Shown here: piece after piece, positions 35,517-47,560 of the stretch | How positions within the stretch are numbered: position 1 is the first letter of the stretch | Layout of the letters: each line of letters begins with the position of its first letter | Source of the DNA: Nectonema munidae | Taxonomy: Eukaryota > Nematomorpha > Nectonematoida > Nectonematidae | Direction: 5' to 3' | Length of the DNA stretch: 64,000 nt | Assembly (NCBI GenBank): GCA_030549495.1 | Contig: JAUIRK010000127.1 | Coordinates: 275,586 to 339,585, forward strand | Program-made: the position numbers and the translations under genes | The notes under the pieces: generated by a model | The model's input: only the letters and a program-made list of their open reading frames with translations | Database searches by the model: none | What the model was told of the DNA's origin: nothing

Positions 35517-37215
35517 ATGAGTAAGGAAAATTTAAGCAAGATTGCTGAAGAAATAAATGAACGTTTATCAGTTTCAGAAATTCAAGAAAAATTAAAGGCT
35601 TTGCAGTTTCCACCATATGTTATGCTGGCTTTCGAAGGTTGATTCTTTTTACTTACCTTTTGTTATTAAGAATATTTTTTTAGAAAATGAAATTGATGGT
35701 ATGGTATTTTTAAATTTACAAGAGAAAGACATATTATTAATGATCGGAAACAAGGTTGGACCAACAAAAAAATTGATGATGATAATAAATCATGCAGCTA
35801 GAAACAAAGACATGATTCTTACTGATTCTGATGAACTAACATCACCTAAAATTATGTCAACTTGTTCAAACGTAAGTTCACGATATAGATTTGCAATTTA
35901 TTTATACATACGTATTGCAGACAGAAAATGGAAGAAATGGTAAATCCATGTATATACCAAAGTTTTCTACAAAAATGACCTCTCTTTTGGAAAGCGGAAA
36001 TGTCATAAATGAATTTGACAAGTTGGTGGAAGAAGTTGCATACCACGTCATATCTATAGGCGATTTCGACAGTAAAGAGAATTACGATTCCTTGGGTAGA
36101 TCACTTTATTCAATTTATCCATGTATTGGATTCCCATATGGGAGAGTTCCATGGGTAATTAAGATTATTTTTAGTGTGATTTTTTTAATGATCATCAGGT
36201 TTTTTAGGCTTTTTTCAACAAAAAACTTTCCCAAAAAGTTCGCAACATAAGATGGAAATGGAATAAACGTAGAAACTCCAACTCAGTAAGCAAAGAAAAA
36301 AGAAGCTTGAATTTCGTTCTTAGCAAAAACTATCGTAAAATATTTGTCTTATACATTTTTTATATTTGTTTTCTTTTTAAAAATTCTTTGTAGAAGAAAG
36401 TGAAACTGGAATGTCCTCCTCAGAAGCTCACCAATTTTTATGTGAAGAAATCAAAAAAAGTGATCAAGATAGAGAATTTTCAGCAATATATTTAGCACAA
36501 GAAGTTAGTTTATCTGAAAGAAGAATAAAAATGAGAAATCTACCTGTTGGATTACGAGCAGTTATAGAAGTTTTCCCTTTTCTCGAAAATACTGAAATGG
36601 TCTTATATACATAATATCACATTTTTTTCTTAAATTTTATTTTACAGGTTAAAAAAGAGTTTTCTTTACTCAAAAAAGAGTTAACGGATGAAAAAATCAA
36701 CCGAAATTGGGAAACAACGATGGAAAAGCTTCGGTATATTTTGAATATACCGAAATCTCCAAATGAAAATGAAAGAAATTTACAAATAATAATCTCTTTT
36801 GACGAAATAACTTCCATTTCATCAAAATATAAAGTCAATGAAAAACTTCTGAACATTCTAGACGTAATCATACTGTATTTTTAAAATCGTTCACAATTTT
36901 CCCATTCAATTTTTCTAGGAAAGTTCTCTCAATATTTCTTCAGAAGTTGGAAGCTCTCCAAAGATGATTGTGTGCAAAAATGAAATAACAAAATCGATAT
37001 ATGTAGTTGGAGATGGAGTTTCTTTTTATTTAGGACATCTGATAAAAGAAGCCTTGCTATTTTTGCTGAAAATATATTATGTATTTGATCTTAAGTATCC
37101 AAAAAATTTTCAAATACTTGGTTTCTTTCAAAACATGATTTTCAACGACAATTATCCATTTTTTAAAACAACAAAATTAGTCAAGTTTGAAAAGAAGTTT
37201 TTGGAAAGCATGTAA
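35517..37215 (+). CDS. Second CACTA-like element gene: SAM-domain protein, seven exons
   Basis: The gene starts 73 bp after the transposase stop, at ATG 35517. Proposed exons are 35517-35637, 35684-35871, 35921-36154, 36208-36285 (or to 36268), 36394-36599, 36648-36863 and 36919-37215 (TAA). Introns of 46 to 108 bp are GT-AG, and frame holds across each junction. The exception is exon 4 to 5, where the weaker donor at 36269 keeps frame and the stronger one at 36286 does not. Exons 1-2 join into a SAM-like domain (ENEIDGMVFLNLQ, then KVGPTKKLM), normally a protein or RNA interaction module. Later exons encode YDSLGRSLYSIYPCIGFPYG, then LSQKVRNIRWKW, a segment I associate with proteins that accompany this transposase family, and a helical C-terminus. 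About 440 residues. It may play the DNA-binding or regulatory role of a TnpA-type partner, which is inference. Confidence 0.75.
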
Positions 37216-37598
37216 AATGTTGGAGAATATATTTTGTGTTTTTTTTTAATCAATTTTCAATAAATTACCTTGAATTTTAAAATTTTTATTTATTTTTTCA
37301 AATTGTTTTTTTTATTTTTGGAGCGGTTATTCATCAATTACACATATGAATATTTTAGAAGTTCAAATGGGGTATGTTTTTGAAAGCATGTCCAAACATA
37401 CCTTTCATCATTTGGACTAAATTTCCACCACCTAAGCGCCTCATAGTTAAAGTGTTTAGAATCTTGGCGTTTAGAAATAAACTTATAAGTGTTCAGACGC
37501 TTAGAGTTTAAACATGTTTACAATTTTAGGTGTTCAAAATCGGTGACCAATTTGGTGTTTAGTTTTGTGTTTAGTCTCTAAACACATTTTTTACAGTG

Positions 37599-39100
37599 CA
37601 TATCGAATAAAATAAATAATAATTGATTTTGTCGTTTTGGATGTGACGGTCGTGAAGAGCCTGACTAATTAATTTTCTTTTACAAGAACTTTAACTGAGG
37701 AATTCGTCAAAAAATTGTAAACTTTTGGTTTGATAGTCGCTTCTATAAACGAATTTTAGTCGTAAACCACAATTTATTAGAAATACCTTGGTTACGATGA
37801 AATCTATTGAGAGAATTCGTATATTTAATTCACTTTATTTATCTTTTTTTCAAATTTTATTTTTGCGTAAACCAAGCAACTCATACGATTGTTATCATTT
37901 TTGCAGGCCTGGGCGGAATTTTTATTTCTTTGCAAATTAGAAGCTCTGTCAAAACAAAAAACAACAAACATAAAAATTGGACTAATATTTTACTTTCTTT
38001 TTTATCTAAAGTTATTTGCAATATATAAAATAATTCAATTTTAAATTAAACAAAATGACCTTCATAATATTCTAAAAAATAAAAAATAGATTAAAGATAA
38101 ACTGATTAAGTCATGTCATATACCTACACATTCTTCTTCACAAGTTGTAGAATAGCGTGCATAGAAGGTACATCTTTCAATATGTCTTTGACAAAAATCT
38201 TAAAAAAAAGTCAACCCATTTTTATTGAAATTCAACAGCTATGAGTTGAACTATTGTAAACTTTTTGTTTTAATTGTAAAAATATTTAAAATGCTTTAAT
38301 ATTTTGTAGTTTATTATCAAAATTTAATGAAGCTTCAGTATATAAATAAAAACTTTTTGGGTAAAAAAGATAAAAATTGAAATTTAAAAATTAATGTTCA
38401 ATAAGAAGGTTGATAGATGATTTTAGCTATTTTATCGTATTTTAGAGTTTATTTGTTGTTTTTGAAATATTTTGGAGCATTTAGTTTCGCAGAAAACAAG
38501 TGAAAATATTGTTATACATAATGATTTTTAATTATTATATAATTTGTTTTTCAATTATGATATAAACCTTTTACCCAGGTATAAAATTTAATGTGTTAAT
38601 TCGTTTGACTTTTCTTCAAATTATATTTTGTTTATCAATTTTTCAATTTTTAATCCCCATGTCTACACGCGAATTATATTTGCATTAAAAATTGAATTTG
38701 TTAATGAATCAAGAAACTTCTATATTCTTATGGAAAAAATTGATAAGAGTATGGCGTTGGTGTTAGTACAGTATGGAATGCGATATAGAGAAAAAAGGGG
38801 ATACATATTGTCAGGAACGCGTAATGGAAAAAGAAATGTGTTGAAAAAATGAGAAATTTGATAAGTTCAACCAACTTATGATCTATAATTGTTTCTCTCG
38901 AGCCTGAAACAAAAATTTCCTCTATCATCGTCCAATCATATAATCCGAATACAGCAAATTACTCAAAAGTGAATATATTTAATTCAATCCTTTGCTCCAA
39001 TAGCTCTCTTCTTGTAACTCTTACTCGCTTTGAAGATAAAAGTGTGTCGTGGAATAAAACAGTAAAGACTGGATTCAAAGAATTCCCTCCATACTTAAGA
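37599..39100. other. AT-rich DNA, no gene recognised
   Basis: Short frames only. The N-terminal half of the Tigger fossil that follows was not found here. Confidence 0.4.
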
Positions 39101-39109
39101 GTCACAAAT

Positions 39110-39720
39110 TATTTTTATCTGTGATGAGACCGCTCTTTTTTGCTCTTTTCTGAAAAAGCTATTTCAACTAAATCCAGCAGTCACAGCGACCGAAAAATTT
39201 CAAAAGAGGGGTCGACCGCAGTGCTTGCATGCAGTGAAATGCGAATACCGATAGTTATAGAAAAGTCGAAAAAACCAAGATGCATGAAAAGCGTAAAAAT
39301 TAGTCAATTTGCAGTCGTATACAAGTACAATAAAAACGCATGGTGACCTCTCAACCCTTCAATTACTTGTTAACGTAGCTTAATATTGAGAAGAAATTAC
39401 TCTTTTTCGACAACTCGAACTCTCTGAAACCGCCGTTATCTGACCTTTCTCACATCACACTCAAATTTCTGACAATTAACCATCTTTCATTCAGTCACTT
39501 TATCAAATTGTAACCCCTTCATTCAATGGAAAATATCGAAAAGAGCTAATGTTGCAATTTATCACAAAGTTGGAGATTGTAAACACATCAGTCAACTTGC
39601 CCAAGTCTACCACAATTCTAGATGCTCTAGACTGGATGTCAGCAGTATGAAGAGACACTGCACAAGTAATATACATGGATGATTCAAACGTTAAGGATTT
39701 CTAGTTTTTTTTTAGCTAAT
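39110..39720 (+). pseudogene. Tigger/pogo transposase fossil (DDE domain)
   Basis: The plus strand, with frame changes, gives the DDE domain of a Tigger-type (pogo, CENP-B/Jerky-like) transposase. DETALFF at 39124 carries the first aspartate. Then come DRKISKEGSTAVLACSEM, VIEKSKKPRCMKS and YKYNKNAW (39200-39343). KKLLFFDN-S at about 39395 carries the second aspartate, and ITLKFL follows. A degenerate block stands where N-C-T-P-FIQPMD is expected near 39515, and TTILDALDWMSAV lies near 39610-39650. At least four lesions. No terminal repeat found. Confidence 0.78.
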
Positions 39721-40440
39721 CTGTAATACCTAATATTTTTAAATTAAATATTTATTGTTTTTTTAGCTAGAGAAGTTGAAAAGTTTTAAACTGGGGTTGA
39801 AAATAAATAATGACATGAGATGTAAACTCGATCATGGGTAAGAAAATAATATAAATAATAATCAAAATGTACTACTTTTAAATCTGTCTTTTAATGGTTA
39901 ACAAGTTTTTAAAAAAGGTAAAAGAAAAAATTGCTTGATAAGAAGTAATAACACTTCTATAAAAATCAAAGGAAACACATTAATTGAATATTAATTTTAT
40001 TTCCTGAAAATTTCAACTTCAATCAAAGTCAATAACTTTTGTATTAATTATCAAAAACAAAGCTAGAAAATTAATAAATTAAAACTACACATGCACATAA
40101 AAAAAACCCTAGAATGGAGCGGAAATAGAAAAAAATTTATAGCCATAAAATTTTATACCAATAGGATACTCATATCATCACAGATGTGAAATTTTTGCGT
40201 ATATATATTTTTGAATAAATATTTATCTCAAGTTTTCCCATATAGTTTCCTAAAACGATAATTGAGTTAAATTTGCTCGCTTAAACATTTAATATTTTTC
40301 CTATTATGACACTCTGAGATTTAGTGGACCCTTTTGTAATTCTTTGTTGTAAAATTTTTTGAATGTGCAAAAAATTAGATAATTTAGTATCATTTGCCTT
40401 ATACTTTGAGACATTTTTTATCAAATTATTATATTGGCAT
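39720..40440. other. AT-rich DNA, no gene recognised
   Basis: Nothing recognised apart from the neighbouring minus-strand exon candidate. Confidence 0.4.
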
Positions 40441-40450
40441 AAACACTTAC

Positions 40451-40531
40451 TTTGACAAGTAACTGGACAATTAACTTTCATATATTTGTATTCCCAATAT
40501 TCTTCAGTATAATTGATACACCAACTTAATT
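40451..40531 (-). CDS. Candidate exon with a ShK-like (ShKT) cysteine motif
   Basis: On the minus strand an 81-bp segment lies between a good acceptor (TGTTTTTTTTAG) and a consensus donor (GTAAGT, plus 40445-40450). It encodes a W-C start and ends YMKVNCPVTCQ, matching the YM-x3-CP-x-TC end of ShKT domains. These short disulfide-rich modules occur in many secreted animal proteins, including proteases, and were first named from a sea-anemone peptide. The middle cysteine of the usual pattern is absent (aromatic residues there) and the last would lie in the next exon. No partner exon was found, so this may be one exon of a long-intron gene or a relic. It does not by itself imply a toxin. Confidence 0.4.
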
Positions 40532-40559
40532 CTAAAAAAACATATAATTTTACGATTCT

Positions 40560-42010
40560 CACTCTATGTCTGTTAACTTAATAAAATCAAAATGAAGTTC
40601 TAAAATAGAGATTAAGAAAAATAATGGTCAAATAATACCCAGTGTCAATAGTGACCAAATTTATTTGTATCATTAAAAAATCAATAGTAATCCATAGATT
40701 GGCATAATTTGCGTTTGACATGTTAATACAACTTTTGAGGATAATACATACATAATATAATATATAATACGTTTTAATACAACTTTGCTACAGGCGCCGC
40801 ACTTAGCTACGTCGTTGCATTTATCATTTGAAAAAAAGATATTCGCTTATTCGAGGAACATTTTGAGCAAATCTTGTAAAAAAGGGTGTCCATTTTAGAA
40901 TGTTTCACCTGATTTAATAATTAAATACACGATGATTATTATCACTAAAAAGATTATGAGTTATTTTAACTATAGAAATAAATTTTCCATGGCTTTTAGT
41001 AAAATTATCTTGATGCCCCTATTTAATATCACATATTAAGTCTTCTGATGTCGCAAACATATTTTGTTCAACGTTAACCTTTTGAGAACTAGATTTTTGA
41101 ATGCTGATTTTCTGCTTTCATTTTCAATAGAATTTAATTTATTTAAAGCAGACAAACTTCATTTCCTGGGACTGTGCTTTCAAACTCGGCCTCAAATCGT
41201 TAATGTTTTGTTCAATCAGAAAGAGTTTTATCTCATTTTATTTATATCTTAGATATAACATTGCACAAAACGGAATATGAAAATAAGGGTTTCTATCAAA
41301 AAAGTGAAAAAATTTGTCACTCTTTACATTGTCTTCGAAAGAGTGACAAATCAAATGTGTTACCTTGTTCATTAGTTAGTTGGCTAGTTAGTTTGTTTAG
41401 TTATTCAGTCAAATAAAAAATCAAATGAGTATAGGTATGGAAAATTGCAATAAAATTTGTAATAAACCATTATTAGATTAGTATTTAGGTCTAAAATATA
41501 TCGATAAAATTTTTATTGATGATATATTATTACGAATTAATTCTACATACAAGCGGATCGCCACACCCCCCCCCCCCCCCCTCCCCCCTCTTCGGCCCCT
41601 CCCCCGCCCCCATTCATGTTATGCCACTGGTACTATCTAAAGTATAAAGTAGGTCCATTATAGGTGGACATTAATAAAACCCTAACCCTATAAACTAAAT
41701 TATGGAGAAATTAAATTAAAGCTCAAACTTTTTAAACCATTTTTAAAATGGTTAAAAAAGATCCATTTTATTGAACAAGGAACATTTCATCATATGAGCA
41801 TTAATAATGCTATGACATTAATACCAAAATGGATATGCATAAAAAGGTTCTGAAAGAGTTTTTTATATCCTTATTGATGTATCTTTAGATTGCAGAAGAT
41901 GTCTTAAAATTTATAATATTAATGTTCTTAAATTAAACATATGAATGGATTTAAAATAATATTTTTTGAATGCAAGTAATTGCTTGAAAAATTTATAAAT
42001 AAAACTTATA
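40560..42010. other. AT-rich DNA with a C-run
   Basis: A 16-C run at 41566-41581 sits in a C-rich stretch ending ATGCCACTGG at 41630. It resembles the inverse of the CAGTGGCGTAGCC hAT end seen at 32383-32520 and may be the right end of a related degraded MITE. No gene seen. Confidence 0.45.
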
Positions 42011-42020
42011 TATATATATA

Positions 42021-43750
42021 TTATCTCCAACCCGTATATTACGATGATTCTTCTCCAACCTGTATTCTACGATGATTAATCTCCAAACTATATACTACAA
42101 TGATTCATCTCCAACCTGTTTACTACGATGATTCATCTCAAACCTGTATACTACGATGATTCATCTTCAACCTGTATACTACGATGGTTTCTATTCCATG
42201 TACAAATAACTAGGGAGACAATGTTCAACTTTCTGTTCACATTCTGCTAGATGTAAGATTTGATATACCTCATTCGGGGAGACGATGCTACATAAGTTAT
42301 TACCTATAAACATTATACCTGTATACTACGATGATTCATCTCCAACCTGTATACCGCGATAATTCATATCAAAGAATCGAAAAATATTCTTTAAAAAATC
42401 AAAAAATATCAAACTTTCTGTTCATATTTTGCTACCTCATACGATGTTACAAAAGTTATTATCTATACTTTGCAATTTGCACGATTTTAAATATTATATT
42501 TGTCGAATAATCAAAGAATCCGAAAATGTTCAAATCAAAAAATATTTATTCTTTTTAAATATATCGTTGGCTCCCCTTACTTGATTCTTCTCCAACCTGT
42601 ATTCTACGATGATTCATCTCCAAACTATATACTACAATGATTCATCTCCAACCTGTATACTACGATGATTCATCTCCAACCTGTATACTACGATGGTTTC
42701 TATTCCATGTACAAATGACTAGGGAGACAATGTTCAACTTTTTGTTCACATTCTGCTAGATGTAAGATTTGATATACCTCATTCGGGGAGACGATGCTAC
42801 ATAAGTTATTACCTATATACATTATACCTGTATACTACGATGGTTCATCTCCAACCTGTATACCGCGATAATTCATATCAAAGAATCGAAAAATATTCTT
42901 TAAAAAATCAAAAAATATCACTTTCTGTTCATATTTTGCTACCTCATACGATGTTACAAAAGTTATTACCTATACTTTGCAATTTGCACGATTTTAAATA
43001 TTATATTTGTCGAATAATCAAAGAATCCGAAAATGTTCAAATAAAAAAATATTTATTCTTTTTAAATATATCGTTGGCTCCCCTTACTTGATTCTTCTCC
43101 AACCTGTATTCTACGATGATTCATCTCCAAACTATATACTACAATGATTCATCTCCAACCTGTATACTACGATGATTCATCTCCAACCTGTATACTACGA
43201 TGGTTTCTATTCCATGTACAAATGACTAGGGAGACATTGTTCAACTTTTTGTTCACATTCTGCTAGATGTAAGATTTGATATACCTCATTCGGGGAGACG
43301 ATGCTACATAAGTTATTACCTATATACATTATACCTGTATACTACGATGGTTCATCTCCAACCTGTATACCGCGATAATTCATCTCCAACCTATCAGTTC
43401 ATATTTTGCTAGATGTAAGATTTGATATACCTCATTCGGGGAGAGGATGTTAGATAAGTTATTACCTATATTTTTGCAATTTTTTCACGATATTAAATAA
43501 TATATTTTATCAAATAATCAAAATAAAATTCTGTAATCAAAGAATCGAAAAATATTCTTTAAAATATCAAAAAATATCAAACTTTCTGTTCATATTTTGC
43601 TACCTCATACGATGTTACAAAAGTTATTACCTATACTTTCCAATTTGCACGATTTTAAATATTATATTTGTCAAATAATCAAAGAATCGAAAAATGTTCA
43701 AATCAAAAAATATTTATTCTTTTTAAATATATCGTTGGCTCCCCTTACTT
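42021..43750. repeat. Satellite with 28-bp subunits in about 0.5-kb higher-order units
   Basis: The basic unit is 28 bp, containing TCTCCAACCTGTATACTACG, in runs of about four. Each run is followed by a unique-looking spacer (TTCTATTCCATGTACAAAT..., CATTCGGGGAGACGATG, then an AT-rich part ending CGTTGGCTCCCCTTACTTG). The whole block repeats about three times: the GATTCTTCTCCAACC start falls at 42046, 42583 and 43090 (spacings 537 and 507). The last copy is longer, with an inserted partial duplicate, and ends near 43750. Copies are highly similar, so amplification was recent. No coding. Confidence 0.9.
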
Positions 43751-45290
43751 TTAGTTTCGTATGTGCATAATTTGATAAAAATTAATTATTAATGACTAGG
43801 TTTATCTTCCTATTTTAAAAAAATAGAAAGAAAAAGATTCTTCTAGCTTTTTTATTAGCAATATATTTCAAAATATTTTTCGAGATATAATTCTAAAAAT
43901 GTAGTTTATTAATTTTTAAAAACCTCTTTCAAAAACCTTCTAAGACTTAAAGTAATAAAAACTAATTTTTAGAACATGAATTTATAGATTTTGGTTGGCT
44001 GTCTGTAAATATTAATATTTTAATGTGATTTTAAAATTTTAGAGAAAAAAATTTCTTTTTTGAAATTTGAAGCTGTAGAAAACTTAAATCAATAAACTTA
44101 AAGGATAAACGTATAGTAAAAATGGAGAATATTCTTATCGCAGCACTAATGCAATAAGTGAGGAGGGCGAGAATGATTGTGGGAAAATCCACACATGTGA
44201 AAATAATAGTACTGACTTATGTGCTAATAAAATGCCCGAGAGTAAGAAAAGTGAAAGAGAAAATGTAACACAGAGGAAGATAGGCCATCTAGAGAGAGGG
44301 AGGAGCGCCTTATGCACAAAGCGTGAAAAATTATTACTTCACCGATTTTCCATGGAACTTCAGTGATTTTTCGCCTTCAGAGACTTTCCTAGAAGCCACA
44401 GTAGTGTACACGCAGAGGGTATCATCTAACAATTCTCTTTATATATGTTGCGAGGTATTCAATCAGGCAAATAAATAACCAAGATCTGTTAAACCACCAC
44501 TAGTTTTTCATGAATAAATATTGTCAGAACTTATTTTGTGCTTGGCGATTATCAAGCGCAATTATGAAACAGAGAATAAAGCATGATTTTATAGAAGAAA
44601 ACGTTCTACTATTCTATAAAGGTTTACATCAGATGTAAAAAAGCAGTATACCTTTGTAGAAGTGAACGCTTTGAAGTTGCTAACATTTAACCAAAAACTG
44701 GAGAGTGTTCTATATAGAAAATTGGAAATACATCAAATAACCATAGTATATTCCGTAAGGTCTTGATTTTTATTGTGATAGTTGAAAAAACAGAATTTTT
44801 TATCTAATTTATATTAGTTGAAAGATATCGTAGAAACTGAAATAAACTTGCTATTTTTTTAAGTAAAATGTTAATAATTATGACTTATAAGTCTGTGTTA
44901 TCCAACAATACAATCGTAATTTCTTCAAAAAAAGCATCGTTTATGAAGATTATAGATGGCGTTAATTCCTAGGTTTTGTGTAAAGATTATTCTGACAGAA
45001 ATAACGATCCTCGTGTTGTTTCATCTTTAAGTACATAAAAAAATAATAAAATACATAATATTTTTGTATAGGTTTGATATATTCAATTTTGAGTAAAATG
45101 AGTTTGAAGATTTTGCTTGCCATAAAAAGCCCTACTCCGTCCTTCTAAGGTTTGACTAAAATTTAAGCTAGGAACACTACAAATAAAATAAACGTACACT
45201 AGCCCGATAAAATAAACCACACACGCGTGCTAAAGATGTGGTGAATCGTATGCGAGATAAGAATTCACTGCGCTCACAAACGCGTAATGC
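43750..45290. other. AT-rich DNA, no gene recognised
   Basis: Low-complexity frames only. Confidence 0.4.
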
Positions 45291-45299
45291 AACATGTGT

Positions 45300-46013
45300 A
45301 AGCTAAATATTGTACTCGAGTCATCAAAAAGAGCATTGCAGCAATTGATCAAGGAAAGCAAGTAACGCCCATTTCTATCCTTGAAGCAATGAAAATTCTT
45401 GTCCTTTCTTGGGGTGACGTTACTTCAAGTACAGTTGTTAACTGTTTCAGAAAAGGAGGGTTTTTAGAAACAGTTATTTCTGAGGATGATATTGCGTTCT
45501 CTCACTTAAACTAAGTGATAGATGAGCTTAAGCAACGGGATAAGAATGTTATGACCGGAGCTTTCGAAGTCAAAGATTATTTGTCAGTAGATGATGATGT
45601 TGCAGTAACAGCCCAAGCGTTAACCGATGGAGAAATACTTAAAGAGATCCGAGGTGATGCGATGAATGTGGAAAATGATGAAGAAGAAAGCACGGCTAAA
45701 GATGAAGTACATGTTAAACCTTCAAATGAAGAAGTGCGACAAGCTATTGAAACACTTTTTACATATTCACTATTTACAGAAAGTAACAATAACGGATTTT
45801 ACTAAAAATCAATAAAAAAGCTCTAAAATCAATAAAATATCTTTAAAATCAATATAATTTATTGAATACAAATATTAATACATTTTTAAAAATTAAAAAG
45901 TCGTACTTGTGAAAAAAAGTTCGAGTTATTGATACTTCGGATATGTCGGACATTCGCTAAGTCGGACGAATTTCATGTCCCCCGTGAGGGTCCGAATTAT
46001 CGGGATTCTACTG
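45300..46013 (+). pseudogene. Tigger/pogo transposase C-terminus and 3' terminal repeat
   Basis: The plus strand reads KKSIAAIDQGKQVTPISIL, then EAMKILVLSW and TVVNCFRKGGF. This is the end of the DDE domain of Tigger/CENP-B-like transposases. After one stop an acidic tail follows (45515-45805, open for 96 codons). The element terminus follows: the plus strand ends GAATTATCGGGATTCTACTG at 46013 (inverse CAGTAGAATCCCGATAA). A TA at 46014 fits the TA target duplication of this superfamily. The upstream part of the transposase is missing. Confidence 0.82.
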
Positions 46014-46015
46014 TA

Positions 46016-47150
46016 TGTGTAAAACATCTGATTTGCAAATTTGATTCACGCTTACAAGTATTTTCAAATTCTAAATCCAAAAACAATCTATAATTGGAAT
46101 TGGCATTGTTGATTTGTTATAAAAATGTGTGTATTTCATGTAAAATTTGAATGAATGTTCTCGTAGTCAGATTATAGATGTAAACCGTAAATTTTGTTTT
46201 TGGGAACAATTTTTAGAAGTGAACCACACATTTATTTTACGCTTATAGGTAATTTTGAATTCAAATGCAAAAACAATCTATAAATGAAATTGACATTGTT
46301 GATTTGATATGAAAATGCGTTTATTTCATGTAAAATTTGAATGAATGTTCTCGAAGACAGATTTTAGAAATAAACCGTAAATTTGTTTCACACTTATAAG
46401 TATTTTCAAATTCTAAATGCAAAAACAATCCATAAATGAAATTGGCATTGTTGATTTGTTATAAAAGGGTGTATATTTCATGTAAAATTTTTATTAATGT
46501 TCTCGGAGACAGATTTTAAAAATAAACCGCAAATTTGTTTCACATTGATTAGCATTTTCAAATTCTAAATGCAAAAAGAATTTATAAATGAAATTGCGTT
46601 GTTGATTTATTATAATAATGTGTATATTCCATGTAAAATTTGAATGAATGATTTCAGAGACAGATTTAAGAAGTAAACCGCAAGTTTGTTACACACTTAT
46701 AGGTATTAATTCCAAAAATAAGTCCAAAAATGAAATCAGCATGCCCAATTTGATATAAAAAATATATTTCATGTAAAATTTGAAGGTATATTTTATTAGA
46801 TATATTTCTCATTAATCAAAATTTTGATAGACATTTCCCAAAAAGTAACTATGATTTTGAAAAAATTTTAACTATAAAGTGTTATGTGTTCAAAACTGTA
46901 TATATTTATAAATTTTCAAACCAGTATATAATATAAAACCAAAGTTATAAGCTTAACTAGAGATATTGTCAGAATTTTACTGAAAAAGTTTAACTTTTGA
47001 TTTTGATTGACAGATTTAGGCATGAAAGGTCATTCAACTGCCATAAAAATGGTATCAAAAGATGCAGCTATCAATTTTAGGAAATGTCACGAAGTATGGT
47101 AGCAAAATATGAGCCAATTTGGTACAAGAGACATTTTACAAAATTCCTAC
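46016..47150 (+). repeat. Right-hand 150-bp array of the TTAA-type element (truncated copy)
   Basis: About five units of roughly 150 bp (one of 190) share CATGTAAAATTTGAATGAATG (truncated here to the motif core TGTAAAATTTGAATG), AAACCGTAAATTTG and TTCAAATTCTAAATGC. The array and the following 46850-47110 segment (TTTTGATTGACAG, GGTCATTCAACT, GATGCAGCTA) match 50040-51110 in the complete element. The left half and the terminus are missing. It begins directly after the Tigger TA at 46014. Confidence 0.78.
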
Positions 47151-47179
47151 CGTACGGACATCTTGAAAAAACAAAATTC

Positions 47180-47560
47180 CTATTCATCTCATTTCGAAAA
47201 TTATGTTCCCTAGGACAAAAAAAGATGTACAGTTAAATCTAAATATGAAGAAATCAATGATCTTACATGTATGTGGTTTCAGAAGGCAATGGCGAAAAAG
47301 ATCAGTATTTCTCGTCCTATAATTTATGATAAAGCTTTAAATTACGCAAAAGAATTAGGGTTTACCGAATTCAAAGCATACACAGGTTCGTTAGACTCTT
47401 TTAAAACCAGATACTCTATAAAAGCGTTTCGAGTTGTTGGAGAAAGTAATGATGTGAATTTGAATGATGTTACTAATTTTAAAGAAAGAATTGACTCAAT
47501 ATGTAAAGACTATGAGCCTTGTAATGTTTTTAATTGTGATGAACAAGGCCGGTTGTAAGT
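47180..47560 (+). pseudogene. Tigger/pogo transposase N-terminal fragment
   Basis: An open segment (about 47220-47558) encodes the CENP-B-type HTH (HTH_Tnp_Tc5): WFQKAMAKKISISRPIIYDK, then LGFTEFKAYTGSLDSFK. It is followed by YEPCNVFNCDEQG, the first catalytic aspartate of the DDE domain. It stops at 47558, where GC-richer unrelated DNA begins. Together with 45300-46013 the two halves lie in reversed order, so they come from two copies or a rearrangement. Confidence 0.75.

Larger units (their letters stand above)
31429..37598 (+). mobile_element. Two-gene CACTA (EnSpm)-like DNA transposon, 6.17 kb
   Basis: The left end reads CACTGTAAAAAGTGCG and the right end is its inverse (CACTGTAAAAAATGTG on the minus strand). 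A 2-bp CA lies on each side (31427-31428 and 37599-37600), a likely target duplication. Both ends carry many subterminal copies of GTGTTTAGA and its inverse, including GTTTAAACATG in both, as CACTA elements do for transposase binding. Inside, on the plus strand, lie a zinc-finger transposase gene (33043-35444) and a second spliced gene with a SAM domain (35517-37215). A 138-bp hAT MITE sits in the left non-coding arm. The termini and both genes make this a nearly complete autonomous copy. Confidence 0.85.

Noticed and set aside
36617-36871. Minus-strand frame over exon 6 of the SAM-domain gene
   Set aside because: Shadow of the sense exon, which keeps frame with its neighbours.
42021-43750. 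CRISPR-like pattern of repeated 28-bp units
   Set aside because: Units are tandem without unique spacers of constant size, the organism is a eukaryote, and the larger 0.5-kb periodicity shows a satellite.
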